A stretch of 64,000 nucleotides of DNA from Candidatus Altimarinota bacterium. Its GTDB lineage: Bacteria; Patescibacteriota; Gracilibacteria; BD1-5; UBA6164. A program made the translations under genes and the position numbers. Below the pieces are notes generated by a model. It was not told the DNA's origin, made no database searches, and was given only the letters and a program-made list of their open reading frames with translations. Shown piece after piece: positions 22,362-40,429 of this stretch. Location of the stretch: assembly GCA_002749055.1 (NCBI GenBank), contig PDTW01000023.1:1-64000 (forward strand), in the 5' to 3' direction. Position 1 is the first letter of the stretch. Each line of letters starts with the position of its first letter.

Positions 22362-22390
22362 CAAAAAAAAGACCAAAAGTTGGTCTTTTA
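22362..22390 (-). terminator. Intrinsic terminator
   Basis: AAAAGACCAA - AAG - TTGGTCTTTT; read on the minus strand a run of eight T follows. It ends the 22404-25078 transcript. Confidence 0.8.
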
Positions 22391-22403
22391 AAACTAAATA
22401 TTT

Positions 22404-22739
22404 TTAATGATATATTATTTTATCTACCAAATCTTTTGAAAAAGAAACGGCATCTTTTCACAAAGAAACAGCTTCATCAACAAATGTTCAATTAAAAATA
22501 AACTTAAGTTTTTCTTTTTCATCTTCTGTTAATTCTAATTCAGAACTATATTGTAATATTTCTTCTGCTGTTTTAGCATCTAATCATTTTGTTCTTCATT
22601 CATCTAAAACTAAAATATTATTTTTGTTTACTTCTCAATTAGGATAATAATATCATAATAAAATATCTTTCCATTTTCTTAATTCGTTTATTTTTGTTTT
22701 CTCATTCAAACTATTATTTGTATTTATTTGATTTTTCAT
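22404..22739 (-). CDS. Small hypothetical protein
   Basis: 111 residues, acidic and soluble, starting MKNQINTNNSLNEKTKINELRKWKDILLGYYYPNG. A central helical part (LDAKTAEEILQYSSELELTEDEKEKLKFIF) and an amphipathic C-terminus follow. No family is recognised. It lies 56 bases after the VirB6-like gene in the same direction and shares its terminator, so the two are probably co-transcribed. Confidence 0.55.
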
Positions 22740-22795
22740 AATTATAATTTTAAATATTAATATAAATTTGTGCTAGTCTAAGTAGCAGTTATTGA

Positions 22796-25078
22796 TTATT
22801 TATCATCTAGTCCTAGTGCTTTTTTTAATTTTCTAATTTCTTCTCCATCTGTAATTTGTAATTTATCCATTAATGTGTCAAAATCACCTTCGGTTAATCA
22901 ATCAACCCACATTCCTTCTTTTATTAATTGTTTTGATAATTCCTTAGCATCAATAATTTCATGAGTTACTTCATTATATCAATCCAAAACTACATTTCTA
23001 TTATCAAATTTTATTTCATTATTACTACTATTTATAGTAATATTGCTTGTCTTTTCTCTAATCTGAGATAACCTTTCAGCATTACTAGCTTGGTTTTGTT
23101 GTCCAGTAGAATTATTAGTTTGAGGGTTATTAGGAGTTGAATTATTAGCTTTTTGTTTATAATAAGCTTGAATATCGTCTACTTTCATTCTTCCTCAAGA
23201 TTTTGAGTTAAAATTTGTCAGTAAATCTCCTAAACTTCTATCTTTTTCTCAAACTTTATCAAATGCATTTAATACATCTGTTATATATTGTTGTTCACCA
23301 ACTTTAATCTTATTTACGTCAAGATCGTCAAAATGATTTGAATGACTTGAAATTTTTGCTGTTGAAAGTGCTTCCTTTAAAGCATTAACAAAATTAGCAT
23401 TTGAGTATAAATCCCTGAATTCTTCAGCACTATCAATAGTTTTTCTTAAAGCATTATATCACTCTGCAGTTAGCCTATCTTTATCACTATTAAATACTCT
23501 TCTCATATTCTCACTTTCACTTGTAACTTTTAATACATTACCTTTTCAAAAAACTCAAACACCTTCCATAAATTCATTGGCTTTATTAGATTGCTTAGCG
23601 GAATAATAGTTTGCTCATGTTCTCGCAATCTGTGCCATACTACTCATACTTTGTCCTCAAGGGAAGATTGGTGCATAGCTAGGCATTTTTGAAATAAGTC
23701 ATCATACTTGTGATCAGAAGTCTCTTATTGGCTGGGTAACAGCGTTTGTAATACTGGAGGTTTTTAGGGCAGCCATTATTGCCATCCATAATACTGCTAT
23801 TGAAAACATTTGTAGAATTAACATTCATACAACTCATAAAGATGCGGCTCATGTATCCATAAAAAAACTAGTAACTTTAAATGGAGAATCTTTTTCAGAT
23901 GAAGATAAAACTCACCCCTTAATATTTAATCTCATTTCTCAATACTGAACTCACTTTTTGTCAAGTTTAAGTTCTGAAACATTATCAGTATTTGAACCTG
24001 AGTTTTTATCTAAAGAAAGTGAGTTTCATATAACAAACATAAAAAGTAATCAAAATGACAATGCAAGCATTGTATAAACTGGAACAAGAGCCAAGGCTAC
24101 AAACTCTGTAATTGAAAAGTTTTTTATAAATCATTCTCCTCATCACTCTTTTTTTCAGAAAAAATACATAAGTCAAAATACTGGAGAAATAATTGTATAA
24201 ATCCATAAATATATTCATCTTGTGGCCAGAGCTATAGAAAGAGTTATCATTAATATTGAATAAACCAAAATAAACAACAAATCAAATCATAGCTTAACTA
24301 TCAAATCTGAAATCTTTTTTACTCCATCCGCCATAGTTTCTATACTTATAGTGTCTAACTTATCTATAGAGATAACTCAATAAGTATATCAAGCTATAAC
24401 TCAAAATATTGATTCATTTCAATCTTCTCATTTAAGCAAATCTCATAACTTTACCATATTAGAACTGTCTCTATTACAATGAAAATAACCTGTGGAACTT
24501 GCAGAACCTAAATATAAATCACAAATTTTTGGAATCTCAACATCATCAATTTTTGTTTGATATTCTGAAAAGGTATTTGATGGAAGAGTAAGAGCTCCCA
24601 TAGTAAGAATAGCAGAAATAGATAATACAAAATGTACAAAAAACCAAGTAAATGGAACAATCAAAATTCATATTACAAACTTAGGTAATGCTGTTTTTAG
24701 TTGATATTTGTCCTGTCATTTTCAAACTATATTCATAAATGCTATCCATATAAGAATCAAAGCAAATACAAAATAAACTATATTAGATACTAAAATCCAT
24801 AAATCTTTGAAAATAGTATCTAATCAAAATAAACTTCAACTTATCCAAGCAGGATCTAAAAATAAACTTGCAATTACAGTCATTATAGAAAGTATAGAAG
24901 CAAGAATTTTTAACAATCAATCCAAAAGTGATGCAAATTTTGTTACAGACTCTGATGTCTCCGCAAAAGTATTTTCAGCACTTAGTAAAAAAAGCATTAA
25001 TACTCAAAAAACAAAAAATATATTTTTTTTGTTTGAGGAAAAGTATTTTTGAATTTTAGTTTTTATTTTTGAAAACAT
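22796..25078 (-). CDS. VirB6/TrbL-like polytopic membrane protein
   Basis: 760 residues. A cytoplasmic start is followed by a signal or TM segment (NIFFVFGVLMLFLLSAENTFAE) and then about seven more helices (LLKILASILSIMTVIASLF; LWILVSNIVYFVFALILIWIAF; TALPKFVIGILIVPFTWFFVH; LLFILVYSILMITLSIALATRGIYLWIYTIISPVFGLMYFF; VVGMLILQMFSIAVLWMAIMAAL). This helix pattern with a small extracellular Cys-containing loop (ICDLYLGS...HCNRD) resembles TrbL/VirB6 inner-membrane subunits of type IV secretion systems common in CPR genomes. The last 250 residues are soluble and Asn-rich. No other T4SS subunit is in the window. Confidence 0.6.
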
Positions 25079-25143
25079 AATATACATTAAGCTTTAATTC
25101 AGTATTTATTAAAGCATAACATATTTTTTTATTAAACACAAAA

Positions 25144-25175
25144 AAATTGAAATATAATTATTTCAATTTCTTTTT
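25144..25175 (-). terminator. gatB terminator
   Basis: AAATTGAAAT (25144-25153) pairs with ATTTCAATTT (25160-25169); the gatB stop codon lies in the loop region and a T-tract follows on the minus strand. Confidence 0.55.
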
Positions 25176-26594
25176 TAACAATTCATTAAATATTTTAGGA
25201 TTTCACTGACCCTTACTAGCTTTCATACATTGTCATACAAAAAATCAAAAAATATTTGTATTTCAAGATTTATAGTCATCTACTTGTTTCTGATTTTGTT
25301 CTAAAACTTGTACAACAATTTCTTCCAAAGCTCATAAATCATTTTTTTGTCTCAAATTATTTTCATCAATTATAGTATCAGCCATTCATCAATTATTAAA
25401 CAATTCTTCAATAACTTTTTTAGAATTAGTAGAAGATAGTTCACTTTTATTAACCAAATTTATTACTCTTACTAACTCAGAAATATCAAACTTTAATTCT
25501 GAAATATTGTTTATTTCGTCACTTTCATTTATTAACGCAAGTAAAACAGTAGTTATATAAGAACAAGATTTCTTAGAATCTCAAGTTTGTTTTACAAGGA
25601 CATCAAAATAATCTGATAAAGATTTATGTTCTGTAAGTATTCTTGCATCATCTTGAGACAATCAATATTCTTTTAGATATTTTATTCTTTTAGTTATAGG
25701 TAATGTTGGTAAAGAATTTCTACAATCTTGAATAAAATCATCTTCTAGAGTTACAGGAAGTAAATCTGGCTCCGGAAAATATCTATAATCCATAGCATCT
25801 TCCTTACTTCTTTGAGTTACTCAAACTCATTTTTCATCATCCCATCATCTTGTTTCTTGATCTACTTCTCATCATTTTTCTATTATCTTTATTTGTCTTT
25901 TTGACTCAGCATCTATAACTCTACCAACAGCTGAAAATGAATTTACATTTTTTGTTTCAGTTCTACTTCAAAGTGTAGTTACTCATTCTGGTCTTACTGA
26001 AATATTAACATCACATCTCATTTGCCCTTTCTCCATATCAGCATCAGAAACACCTGCTGCCCTCATCATTTTTTGCAATTCTTTCAAAAATTCCATAACC
26101 TCTTCTTTATTATGAAAAACTGGATCGGTAACAATTTCCATTAAAGGACTTCATGCTCTATTATAATCAATAAGCGTTTTTCATCATACATGACTAAGTT
26201 TTCATGCATCATTTTCTAAATGCATATGATGTATAGCAAAATCTCTTTCTTCTCAATTAACCAAAACTTTAACATTTCATTTTCATACTATTGGCTCATA
26301 TAATTGAGTAGTTTGGAAACTATTAGGCAAATCGGGATAAAAATAACTTTTTCTATCAAATCTTGAAATTTTATTAACTTCACATCACATCATCATTCAT
26401 CAAATAACACCAAGTTTTATTACTTCTTTATTCAAAGAAGGAAGCATTCAAGGAAATCACATACATACTTCACAAACATTTATATTTGATTCACTTGCTA
26501 GTTCCACTGCATTTTTACAACTACAAAACATCTTAGTTTTTGACTTTATCCTCATATGTATTTCTAATCATATTACTACCTCATATTTATTCAT
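25158..26594 (-). CDS. gatB: Asp-tRNA(Asn)/Glu-tRNA(Gln) amidotransferase subunit B
   Basis: 478 residues, typical length. [76 protein letters not shown] and [11 protein letters not shown] are the diagnostic GatB/GatE blocks; the QAD/YqeY C-terminal domain ends in [28 protein letters not shown]. GatB binds the mischarged tRNA and phosphorylates its acyl group while GatA supplies ammonia. gatA and gatC are elsewhere. Many of the invariant glycines are TGA-encoded (for example IGLEIH and FPGM). Confidence 0.96.
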
Positions 26595-26633
26595 AAAATT
26601 GATAGACTTTTTATATATTAAAAAAATTAATTT

Positions 26634-26722
26634 AAGAAACATCTGAAAAACTCCTTCGTAAGAATAAAAATGTAGATTTTTTAGATAATTTTTTTCTAGA
26701 TCTGAGTTTTTAAGATGTTCAT
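26634..26722. repeat. Dispersed palindromic element, full copy 2
   Basis: GAAACATCTGAAAAACTC at the left and TGAGTTTTTAAGATGTTC at the right are near-complementary; the middle (GTAGATTTTTTAGATAATTT) closely matches copy 1. Confidence 0.75.
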
Positions 26723-26835
26723 TAATTAAAATATACAAAAAAATATTATTTTTTCAATATTTTTTCTTGATTTTAATAAACAAAAGATTAAAATAATTTT
26801 TGCAATTTATATATAATTTAATAAAAAAATAGAAA

Positions 26836-27144
26836 ATGGACTTAAAAATATTATTACATGTTTCAGAAGAATTAGAAGATTCTAAAGAAGTTATAGAAAG
26901 ACTAATAAATGAAAATTTAGAAAATAAACTTAGTCATTACTTAAATAAATTTAATAAAAAAGATTCTGAGTGAACAATAGATTTGTCAGTAGATAAAAAT
27001 TCAAGATGATTATTTGATGGTAGACTTCAAGCTAATTTTGATTGAAATTCATATAGATCTGAAAGAGAAGATTTCAAAAATCTTGATGATTTAGTAAATC
27101 ATTTATTCTCTCATATAAAAATGAGTCTAAGCAAAGAAAAATAA
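26836..27144 (+). CDS. Short ribosome hibernation factor (HPF/RaiA)-like protein
   Basis: 102 residues. The layout beta-strand, helix (ELEDSKEVIERLINENLENKLSHYLNKF), strand TIDLSVDKNSRGLFDGRLQANFDGNSYRSERE and final helix DDLVNHLFSHIKMSLSKEK fits the single-domain HPF/YfiA fold, which binds the ribosome decoding site and blocks translation in stationary phase. The basic residues of the second helix are fewer than in classic HPF, so this is a fold-level assignment. It has its own perfect terminator. Confidence 0.5.
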
Positions 27145-27170
27145 TCCTGAATTCAGGATTATTTTTTTTC
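27142..27170 (+). terminator. Terminator, perfect stem with T8
   Basis: TAATCCTGAATTCAGGATTA, a 10-bp perfect palindrome, followed by eight T. Confidence 0.85.
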
Positions 27171-27196
27171 TAAATGTGAGTTTTCTGAGATGTTCT
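27171..27196. repeat. Partial dispersed element (right arm)
   Basis: TAAATGTGAGTTTTCTGAGATGTTCTT matches the right arm of the full copies. Confidence 0.5.
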
Positions 27197-27197
27197 T

Positions 27198-28328
27198 TTA
27201 TAATAACTCTCTAATTATATAATCTAGTAACAAAATTCACTTATTTGTTAAAATTATTTTTCAAGAATCTTTTTTTAATAATTTCTCTTGGATAAAGTAC
27301 TTTATTTTTTCTTGATTTAATTTTGAATAAATATCTTTTTCTAATCAAGAAGTTCTTAACTGGAACATAACTTTTTCTAAAAATAAATCATTTTTAGAAA
27401 TTTTTTCTTTAAAAATTCATTCTCATTTATAATATTCTTGGAATTTATCACTATTTTTGTACCTTATATTATCTATAAAACCATTCGCTCATAATCAATA
27501 CGCTAAAATATTACTATGATTCCAATAGGCTTTATTATGTTTACATTCCTTATTGAACTTTGAAAAATTTGATACTTCATAAGCATAAAAACTTTTTCAT
27601 TCTAAATATTTTTTGATTTCCGAATATTCTCATAAATAATATTTTTCTGAAATTCACAAATTTTGCCAAGAATTTGGGTATGTTATTTTTTCATAACTAC
27701 TATTGGTATCTTCAGACTTTTCATAATAATCCTCCAACATATACACAGATATATGATTAATAAACTTGTATTTATTAAGTATAAATTTTATATCTTCTAA
27801 AACTCATCATTTTTTTACATAAGGTAGTCAAATTATAAAATCAATAGATATAACTATTTCTCTATTTATTTTTAGTAAAAAAGTATTTATAATATTTAAT
27901 GAGTTAATTATTTCTTCTTTACTTTTTCTTCAAATTTCTTTTAAAGCTTTATTATTTAAAGATTGTATTCAGATACTTATTCTATTAATTCAAAGATTTT
28001 CCCAGTGTAACAAATTCTCCATTTTTATATTCTGAGGAGTTGATTCTAATGATATTTCAATATTTTTATCAAAAGTGTATTTACTTTTTAATGATTTTAA
28101 TATATCTGCAATTTGCTTATTATTAAGTGTACTTGGAGTTCATCATCAAAAATATATTGAACCCAACAAATTAGAGTTACCAAAATTTGATAACTCTATT
28201 TCACAGCAAAGATGATTTACATATTTTTCTATTTGTAGCTTTTGTATACTTCATATAGAAGAAAATCTACAATATTTACATTTACTCTCACAAAATGGGA
28301 TATGTATATAACAATAGGTCTTATTCAC
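27198..28328 (-). CDS. HemW-like radical SAM protein
   Basis: 376 residues. The N-terminal YIHIPFCESKCKYCRF has the CxxxCxxC iron-sulfur motif in the exact HemW/HemN context; IYFGGGTPSTL (Gly by TGA) binds SAM, and ISLESTPQ, NRISIGIQSLN and IDFIIGLPYV follow in order. HemW-family proteins are haem chaperones; no other haem gene is visible. The start is taken as GTG at 28328, because no ATG lies in frame before the stop upstream. It overlaps the solute-binding protein's stop by 8 bp, which suggests coupled translation. Confidence 0.8.
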
Positions 28329-29658
28329 AAGAAACTGAAGGATTTTTTAAAGTTAAAAATTTTTCTTTTTTACATAGCAATTTTTTACTAAGAGATTCAT
28401 ATTGACTTATATAATTCGTAGAATCATCTAAAACTCTTTTTATATCTTTATTATAAATTGATGCAACTCATTTATCAAAAGAACCTAATTCATGCTCAAA
28501 TTTATAAAAATCTTTTAAAAGTACATTAAATCTCTCACTAACTTTATTTTCAAGCAAATCTCTTTCCAAAGATATTTGTGAAGGAAGATAATATGGAAAA
28601 ACTGACAAATACTCTTTTGCTCATTTTTCACTACTCATATATTGTAATAATTCAAATCATAATTCTTTATTTGCTGAATCTTTATTTAAAACAAAGTAAT
28701 TATAATTAATTAAACTTTTTCATTTTGTAGGACTATAATGTGGAAAAACACTAGCTTCTAAATAAGCCTTACTATATCATCTTTTTTCTATTTCATTTAA
28801 AAGTCTTGGATATCAAACAACCATAAAGGTCTTACCTTCAGTAAATAAGTCCAAATTATTTTTTCAAGAATATTTCAAAGAATCAAAAGAAGAGTTATAA
28901 TTATTATCTCAATATTTACCTCAGTACATCATATAAGTAGACAAAGCTGATTTGAGTTGGTTACTAGATAGGTTGTTTATTCAAGTTACACCATCTTCAA
29001 GAAGGAAAAATTGAGTAATTATATCGTTACTGCCATATACAGTCGTCCCATTTCACATTCATATAGGTATCACTGAAGGATTTTTCTTTTTTAACTTTGA
29101 AACAACATTTGATAAACTAGAAAGAGAAGTCAAATCTTTTGAAACAATATATTTTCTATTATAATAAATCCCCAAAGTTTCGTATCAAATTGGTATTCAT
29201 TTTAAAAATTCAACACCTTTATCTCAATCCTTAGTTGTAACAATTAACTCATCTCAAAATATTCTTTTAAAATTTTTCCTAAAATTACTAGGTGTAATAA
29301 TAGAAGGTCAAATTCAAAGTACTTGTTCTTCAAATAAAGATTTTTCATTATTATTTAAAACAAACATATCAGGAGCCTCTCATCTAGTCATAGCTGAAGC
29401 AAGGCTATAATAATAGTCTTCAAAATTTGGAAAACTTTCGACAAGAAACTGAGTACTTGAATATCAAGATGTTTTTTTAAAATCAGCCAAGAATGTTTCA
29501 AATTTTGAAGTATCATCTCAGACAATCCATATTTTATAAGCTCTAACTATTTTTTTACCTGAACTATTTTCTGTTCATTTCATATTAATAACCAAAATAC
29601 CAATTAGTAAAAAAATAATTGCTAATATAATTATTAAAATTATTTTATTTTTATTCAT
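28321..29658 (-). CDS. Extracellular solute-binding protein (sugar-type, membrane anchored)
   Basis: 445 residues with an N-terminal TM anchor (IILIIILAIIFLLIGILVI) and no lipobox cysteine. The rest follows family 1 solute-binding proteins: KIWIVGDDTSKFETFLADF, AMTRGEAPDMFVLNN, GIPIGYETLGIYYNRK, LTEGKTFMVVGYPRLLNEI, INYNYFVLNKDSANKELGFELLQYMSSEKGAKEYLS. Ligands are typically oligosaccharides, but no ABC permease or ATPase is adjacent, so the ligand and partner are unknown. It is upstream of and overlaps the HemW-like gene. Confidence 0.75.
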
Positions 29659-29684
29659 TTTTTTATCTAAACTTTATATAAAAA

Positions 29685-29942
29685 TTAATAATAAACTTCT
29701 TCCATGCTAGAAGAATTTCTTTTCTCTGTTGAGTCATTCCAAAAACTTGATGTATCCATAAAAAATATCATAATATATCAAGTTATAGATAAAACAAGCA
29801 AAGATATAAAAAGAGACATTGTTACTTTCTCAATATGATAAGAGAAATTTTTAAATTTATAGGCATGAATCTTTGCAACAATAAAAAATCACCATACAAA
29901 CAGCAGTATAAATGTGTAAAGACCTAAGTATGCTCCTATCAT
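29685..29942 (-). CDS. Small two-helix membrane protein
   Basis: 85 residues. Two hydrophobic stretches (MIGAYLGLYTFILLFVWGFFIVA and VTMSLFISLLVLSITGYIMIFF) flank a short basic loop (KIHAYKFKNFSYHIEK). The C-terminus is polar. No family recognised. It lies 26 bases upstream of the solute-binding gene in the same direction and could belong to the same transcript. Confidence 0.55.
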
Positions 29943-30114
29943 ATTATTCTATTAATAAAAATAAATTTATAACATAGTAAAACACATATTCAATTATATT
30001 TGTTATTTTTTTTTTGCAAATTTTTAAATAGTTTAGTATACTTATATTAATCAATACAAAATTATAAATAATAATAACTCTCAAAAAAGAGGATAATATA
30101 TAAATTAAAATATT

Positions 30115-30492
30115 ATGGCTGAATTAAAACACAATTGAAAAACTTTTAAAATATCTGAGGAATTACAAGCAAAATTTCCTGAACTAATAAAACTCATACT
30201 TAATACTGAAAGTATGAATGATGATGAAAGACAATATTGGTTTGACATAATGCCTTCAATGACAGATGATCAAATTGATAGACTTTTTGATATACTTGAA
30301 ACTGAAAGAAAGAAACTTGAAGAATTGGAATTAAAATATCAAAAAGAAATTAAAAGTTTAAATGAAAAGCATTTAATTGAATGGCAAGAAATTCAAATGA
30401 AAGATAGTAAGAAAAAAATTGCTTCTGCCGAGCAGAAAGACAACGATAAAGATAATGCTGATGATGTACTTAATATGTTAAACGATTTATAG
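30115..30492 (+). CDS. Hypothetical acidic coiled-coil protein
   Basis: 125 residues starting MAELKHNGKTFKISEELQAKFPELIKLIL. The block NDDERQYWFDIMPSMTDDQIDRLFDILETER is followed by a coiled coil (KKLEELELKYQKEIKSLNEKHLIEWQEI) and an acidic end (DNADDVLNMLNDL). A similar short block is, to my knowledge, seen in other CPR proteins of unknown role. In-frame TGA (HNG) and its own hairpin after TAG support expression. Confidence 0.6.
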
Positions 30493-30547
30493 ACTCTAAA
30501 AGTGAAATAAATTGCCTTTTATTATTCTAAAAGGTTTTCTAAACTTT

Positions 30548-30562
30548 AGGAACATCTGAAAA
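30548..30562. repeat. Partial dispersed element (left arm)
   Basis: AGGAACATCTGAAAA immediately before the next hairpin. Confidence 0.6.
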
Positions 30563-30592
30563 AAGCCTAACTTTGAAGTTAGGCTTTTTTCA
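30559..30592. terminator. Bidirectional terminator
   Basis: AAAAAAGCCTAACTT - TG - AAGTTAGGCTTTTTT between the 30115 gene and the convergent rpoC end. Confidence 0.85.
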
Positions 30593-30619
30593 TTGACTTA
30601 TGATTTAATTTCCATTTTT

Positions 30620-34639
<4,020 letters not shown>

Positions 34640-34666
34640 TAGTTTTATTATTATAGATTAAAAATT

Positions 34667-38119
<3,453 letters not shown>

Positions 38120-38177
38120 AAAAATTTTGTTAAATAAAATTGTAAAGTCGTTTTTTTAAAAACTATGATTTTTCTAG

Positions 38178-38247
38178 AATTACACAATCACAAACTAGTT
38201 TTTAATACACAAAAAACTACACTCCCCATACAATAATTACACAATCA
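38178..38247. repeat. 13-bp direct repeat in the rpoB leader
   Basis: AATTACACAATCA occurs at 38178-38190 and 38235-38247, 57 bp apart, inside the probable 5' leader of rpoBC. A small AGTTTTT...AAAAACT hairpin lies between them. Confidence 0.6.
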
Positions 38248-38266
38248 AGGGTGTGCCTTAAAAAGA

Positions 38267-38293
38267 AGTATATCTAATAAGCAAAAAAGTCAA
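38267..38293 (-). promoter_or_regulatory. Probable rpoBC promoter
   Basis: TTGACT (38293-38288) and TATACT (38272-38267), 15 bases apart on the minus strand, about 150 bp before the rpoB start. The rest of the 38120-38461 gap holds the leader and A/T-rich sequence. Confidence 0.55.
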
Positions 38294-38461
38294 TAAAAAA
38301 ATCAGAAAATGTGGTATTTTCTAAGATTTCCAAAATAATTTTATTCAAAATCATTTGTATAATATTTGTATAAGTATAATATGTTAGAAGATAAGGCATT
38401 TTTATAATATAACTTTAGCTTTTTCTAAAAAAGTAACTATTTTATATTTAAATTATGAAAA

Positions 38462-39181
38462 ATGGAAAGAAATATACAAAAAAATAAAACAAAAGTATGA
38501 ATTGATTGTGATAATGCTGATGGAGTATTATATAATTTATTTTCTTTCCATAGTTGAGCAAGAAAAATACTAGAAAAAATTATTTGAATACATTATAATG
38601 GTAATTTTTCTATAAAAAACAAATTTTATGCTGAAGATATGCTAAAAAATATATTATTAAATGAAGAAAAAAAAAGAACTTTTTTTGATATGTTAAAAAA
38701 AGTTTCTGGAGAAATTGAATGATGAGATGTTATATTAGAAGCAATGAAACAGTATGAAGAAGAACATTCAAATAAAATCTTTTCTAAAATAGTGGAAGAT
38801 ACTAGAGAAAAAATTATGAGACAAATTGAAACTAAAATAGAAGAAAAAAGTGAAACAAAATTAAAAGATTTCAATAAAATATTTTGATGAATAAAATGAA
38901 TAGAGCTAAAGCAAGAGACTGTTATTAGCTGAGAGTTATTAACAGAAATTGCAAAATCTTTAAACTATCACAGTTTAATTCTTTTTTATAAAAAGATAAA
39001 AGAACTTAAAATAACAAAGTCAGATAAAGAACTACTTGAACTTTATTTAAATCACGACATAAAATATTGATATCTAAAATTTTCAAAAGAAGATTTTGAG
39101 GACTATCCTTTAGAAGAATACATAGATAATGAAATAAACCCTATTTTATCAAAAGCAATAAATGAATGATGGATAGAATAA
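38462..39181 (+). CDS. Hypothetical coiled-coil protein
   Basis: 239 residues, soluble. It begins MERNIQKNKTKVGIDCDNADGVLYNLFSFHSGARKIL; a long charged helix (EEEHSNKIFSKIVEDTREKIMRQIETKIEEKSETKLKDF) follows, then a helical end (LLTEIAKSLNYHSLILFYKKI). An earlier ATG at 38455 opens only a 10-codon frame, so 38462 is used. No recognised family. TGA codons give consistent Gly. Confidence 0.55.
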
Positions 39182-39322
39182 AGAAACTTAAAATATCTCC
39201 TAATTATAAAAAAGTGAACCATATATTATGAATTCATACACTATAAAAATAATAATTTGATTTTTTATCAAACACTATATATTATATATGTAATATAATT
39301 AAATTATAAATTATAAATAAAA

Positions 39323-39757
39323 ATGATAAACTTATGAACTAGGGAGGAATATCACAAAAAACTTAACTGAAAAGAAAGATATTGATTAGAAGATTGTCCA
39401 TTTTGTACTAATATAAAAGAGCAAGAAGGACATATAATCTGGAAATGAAAGTGTTGGTATATAATGCATAATATGTATCCATATTCTTGAAATGAAAAAC
39501 ATTTAATGGCTATCCCCTATACTCATAAAAAATGTTACCTAGATTTAAGTGATGAAGAAATACTAGATTTTAAAAATGTAAATATATTTTTAAAAGAGTT
39601 TTTTGGAGAGGATAATTATTTTTCTTGCCTTAGAGAAACAATAGCAAATAGAAGTGTAGAACACCTACATTATCATTATATACCTTGAAAATTGAAATGA
39701 AAATACCTAAGAAAAATGCTTATGGATCAATGATTCCCAATTAAAGAAGAATTATAA
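39323..39757 (+). CDS. HIT-family nucleotide-binding protein
   Basis: 144 residues. CPFC (25-28) forms the usual zinc-binding start, then WYIMHNMYPYSGNEKHLMAIPYTHKKCYLDL, and the histidine triad is SVEHLHYHYIP with His114, His116 and His118. HIT enzymes hydrolyse or transfer nucleotidyl groups (AMP-type or GalT-like). Substrate cannot be told from sequence. It is 17 bases upstream of the ABC ATPase gene, same strand. Confidence 0.85.
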
Positions 39758-39773
39758 ATAATTAAGCTAAATT

Positions 39774-40406
39774 ATGATTCAAATAAAAAATCTATCTAAA
39801 TTCTACAATAATAGAATTATTTTTGAGAAGCTAAATCTTCAAATAAAGACCTGAGAAAAAGTTATGTTAGTTTGAGAATCAGGAAGCTGAAAAACAACTT
39901 TATTAAAAATAATTTCAGGAATAGATAATAAATACTCTTGAAAAGTAGAAATAGATTGAGAAGATATTTGAAAATTCTCAGAAAAACAATTATGTGATTT
40001 TAGAAAAGAAAAAATATGATTTGTTTTCCAATTTTTTAATTTGTACGATAAACTAGATGTAGAAAATAATATAAAATTTATTTCAAAAATATGTAAGGTC
40101 GATTTTCCAGTTAAGAAAAGATGTGAAAAATTAATAAAAGAATTAAACCTTGAAAAAATTAAAAAGAAAAAATTAGATACTCTATCATGATGAGAACTTC
40201 AAAGAGTTGCAATTGCTAGAGCTCTATTTAATAAACCTAGCATATTATTGCTTGATGAAGCTAATTCACATTTAGATAAAAAAAATGTTGATAATTTTTA
40301 TAAAATATTAGATATAGCCCATAAAAAATACAATTTAACTATTATTTCAGTGAATCATAATAATGAGAACAAAAGTTTTTTTAATAAAATAATAAAGCTA
40401 AATTAA
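39774..40406 (+). CDS. ABC transporter ATPase (MacB/LolD type)
   Basis: 210 residues. Walker A is GESGSGKTT (34-42) with two of three glycines encoded by TGA; Q-loop VFQFFNLYDKLDVENN; signature LSGGELQRVAIARAL; Walker B ILLLDEANS followed by HLDKKN and a switch-region histidine (SVNHNNE). The domain layout fits the small ATPases of MacB/FtsE/LolD exporters. Immediately followed by the permease gene, with which it should form a complex at the inner membrane. Confidence 0.9.
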
Positions 40407-40429
40407 ACTATAATTTCTTCTAAAATAAT

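Noticed and set aside
22796-25078. Prophage or conjugative island
   Set aside because: No integrase, att-like repeats, portal or relaxase were seen.
38455-38487. Start at ATG 38455 for the 38462 gene
   Set aside because: It gives only ten codons; the next ATG opens 240 codons.
39774-40406. TGA read as tryptophan (code 4)
   Set aside because: Walker A requires glycine at these positions; Trp would destroy the loop.
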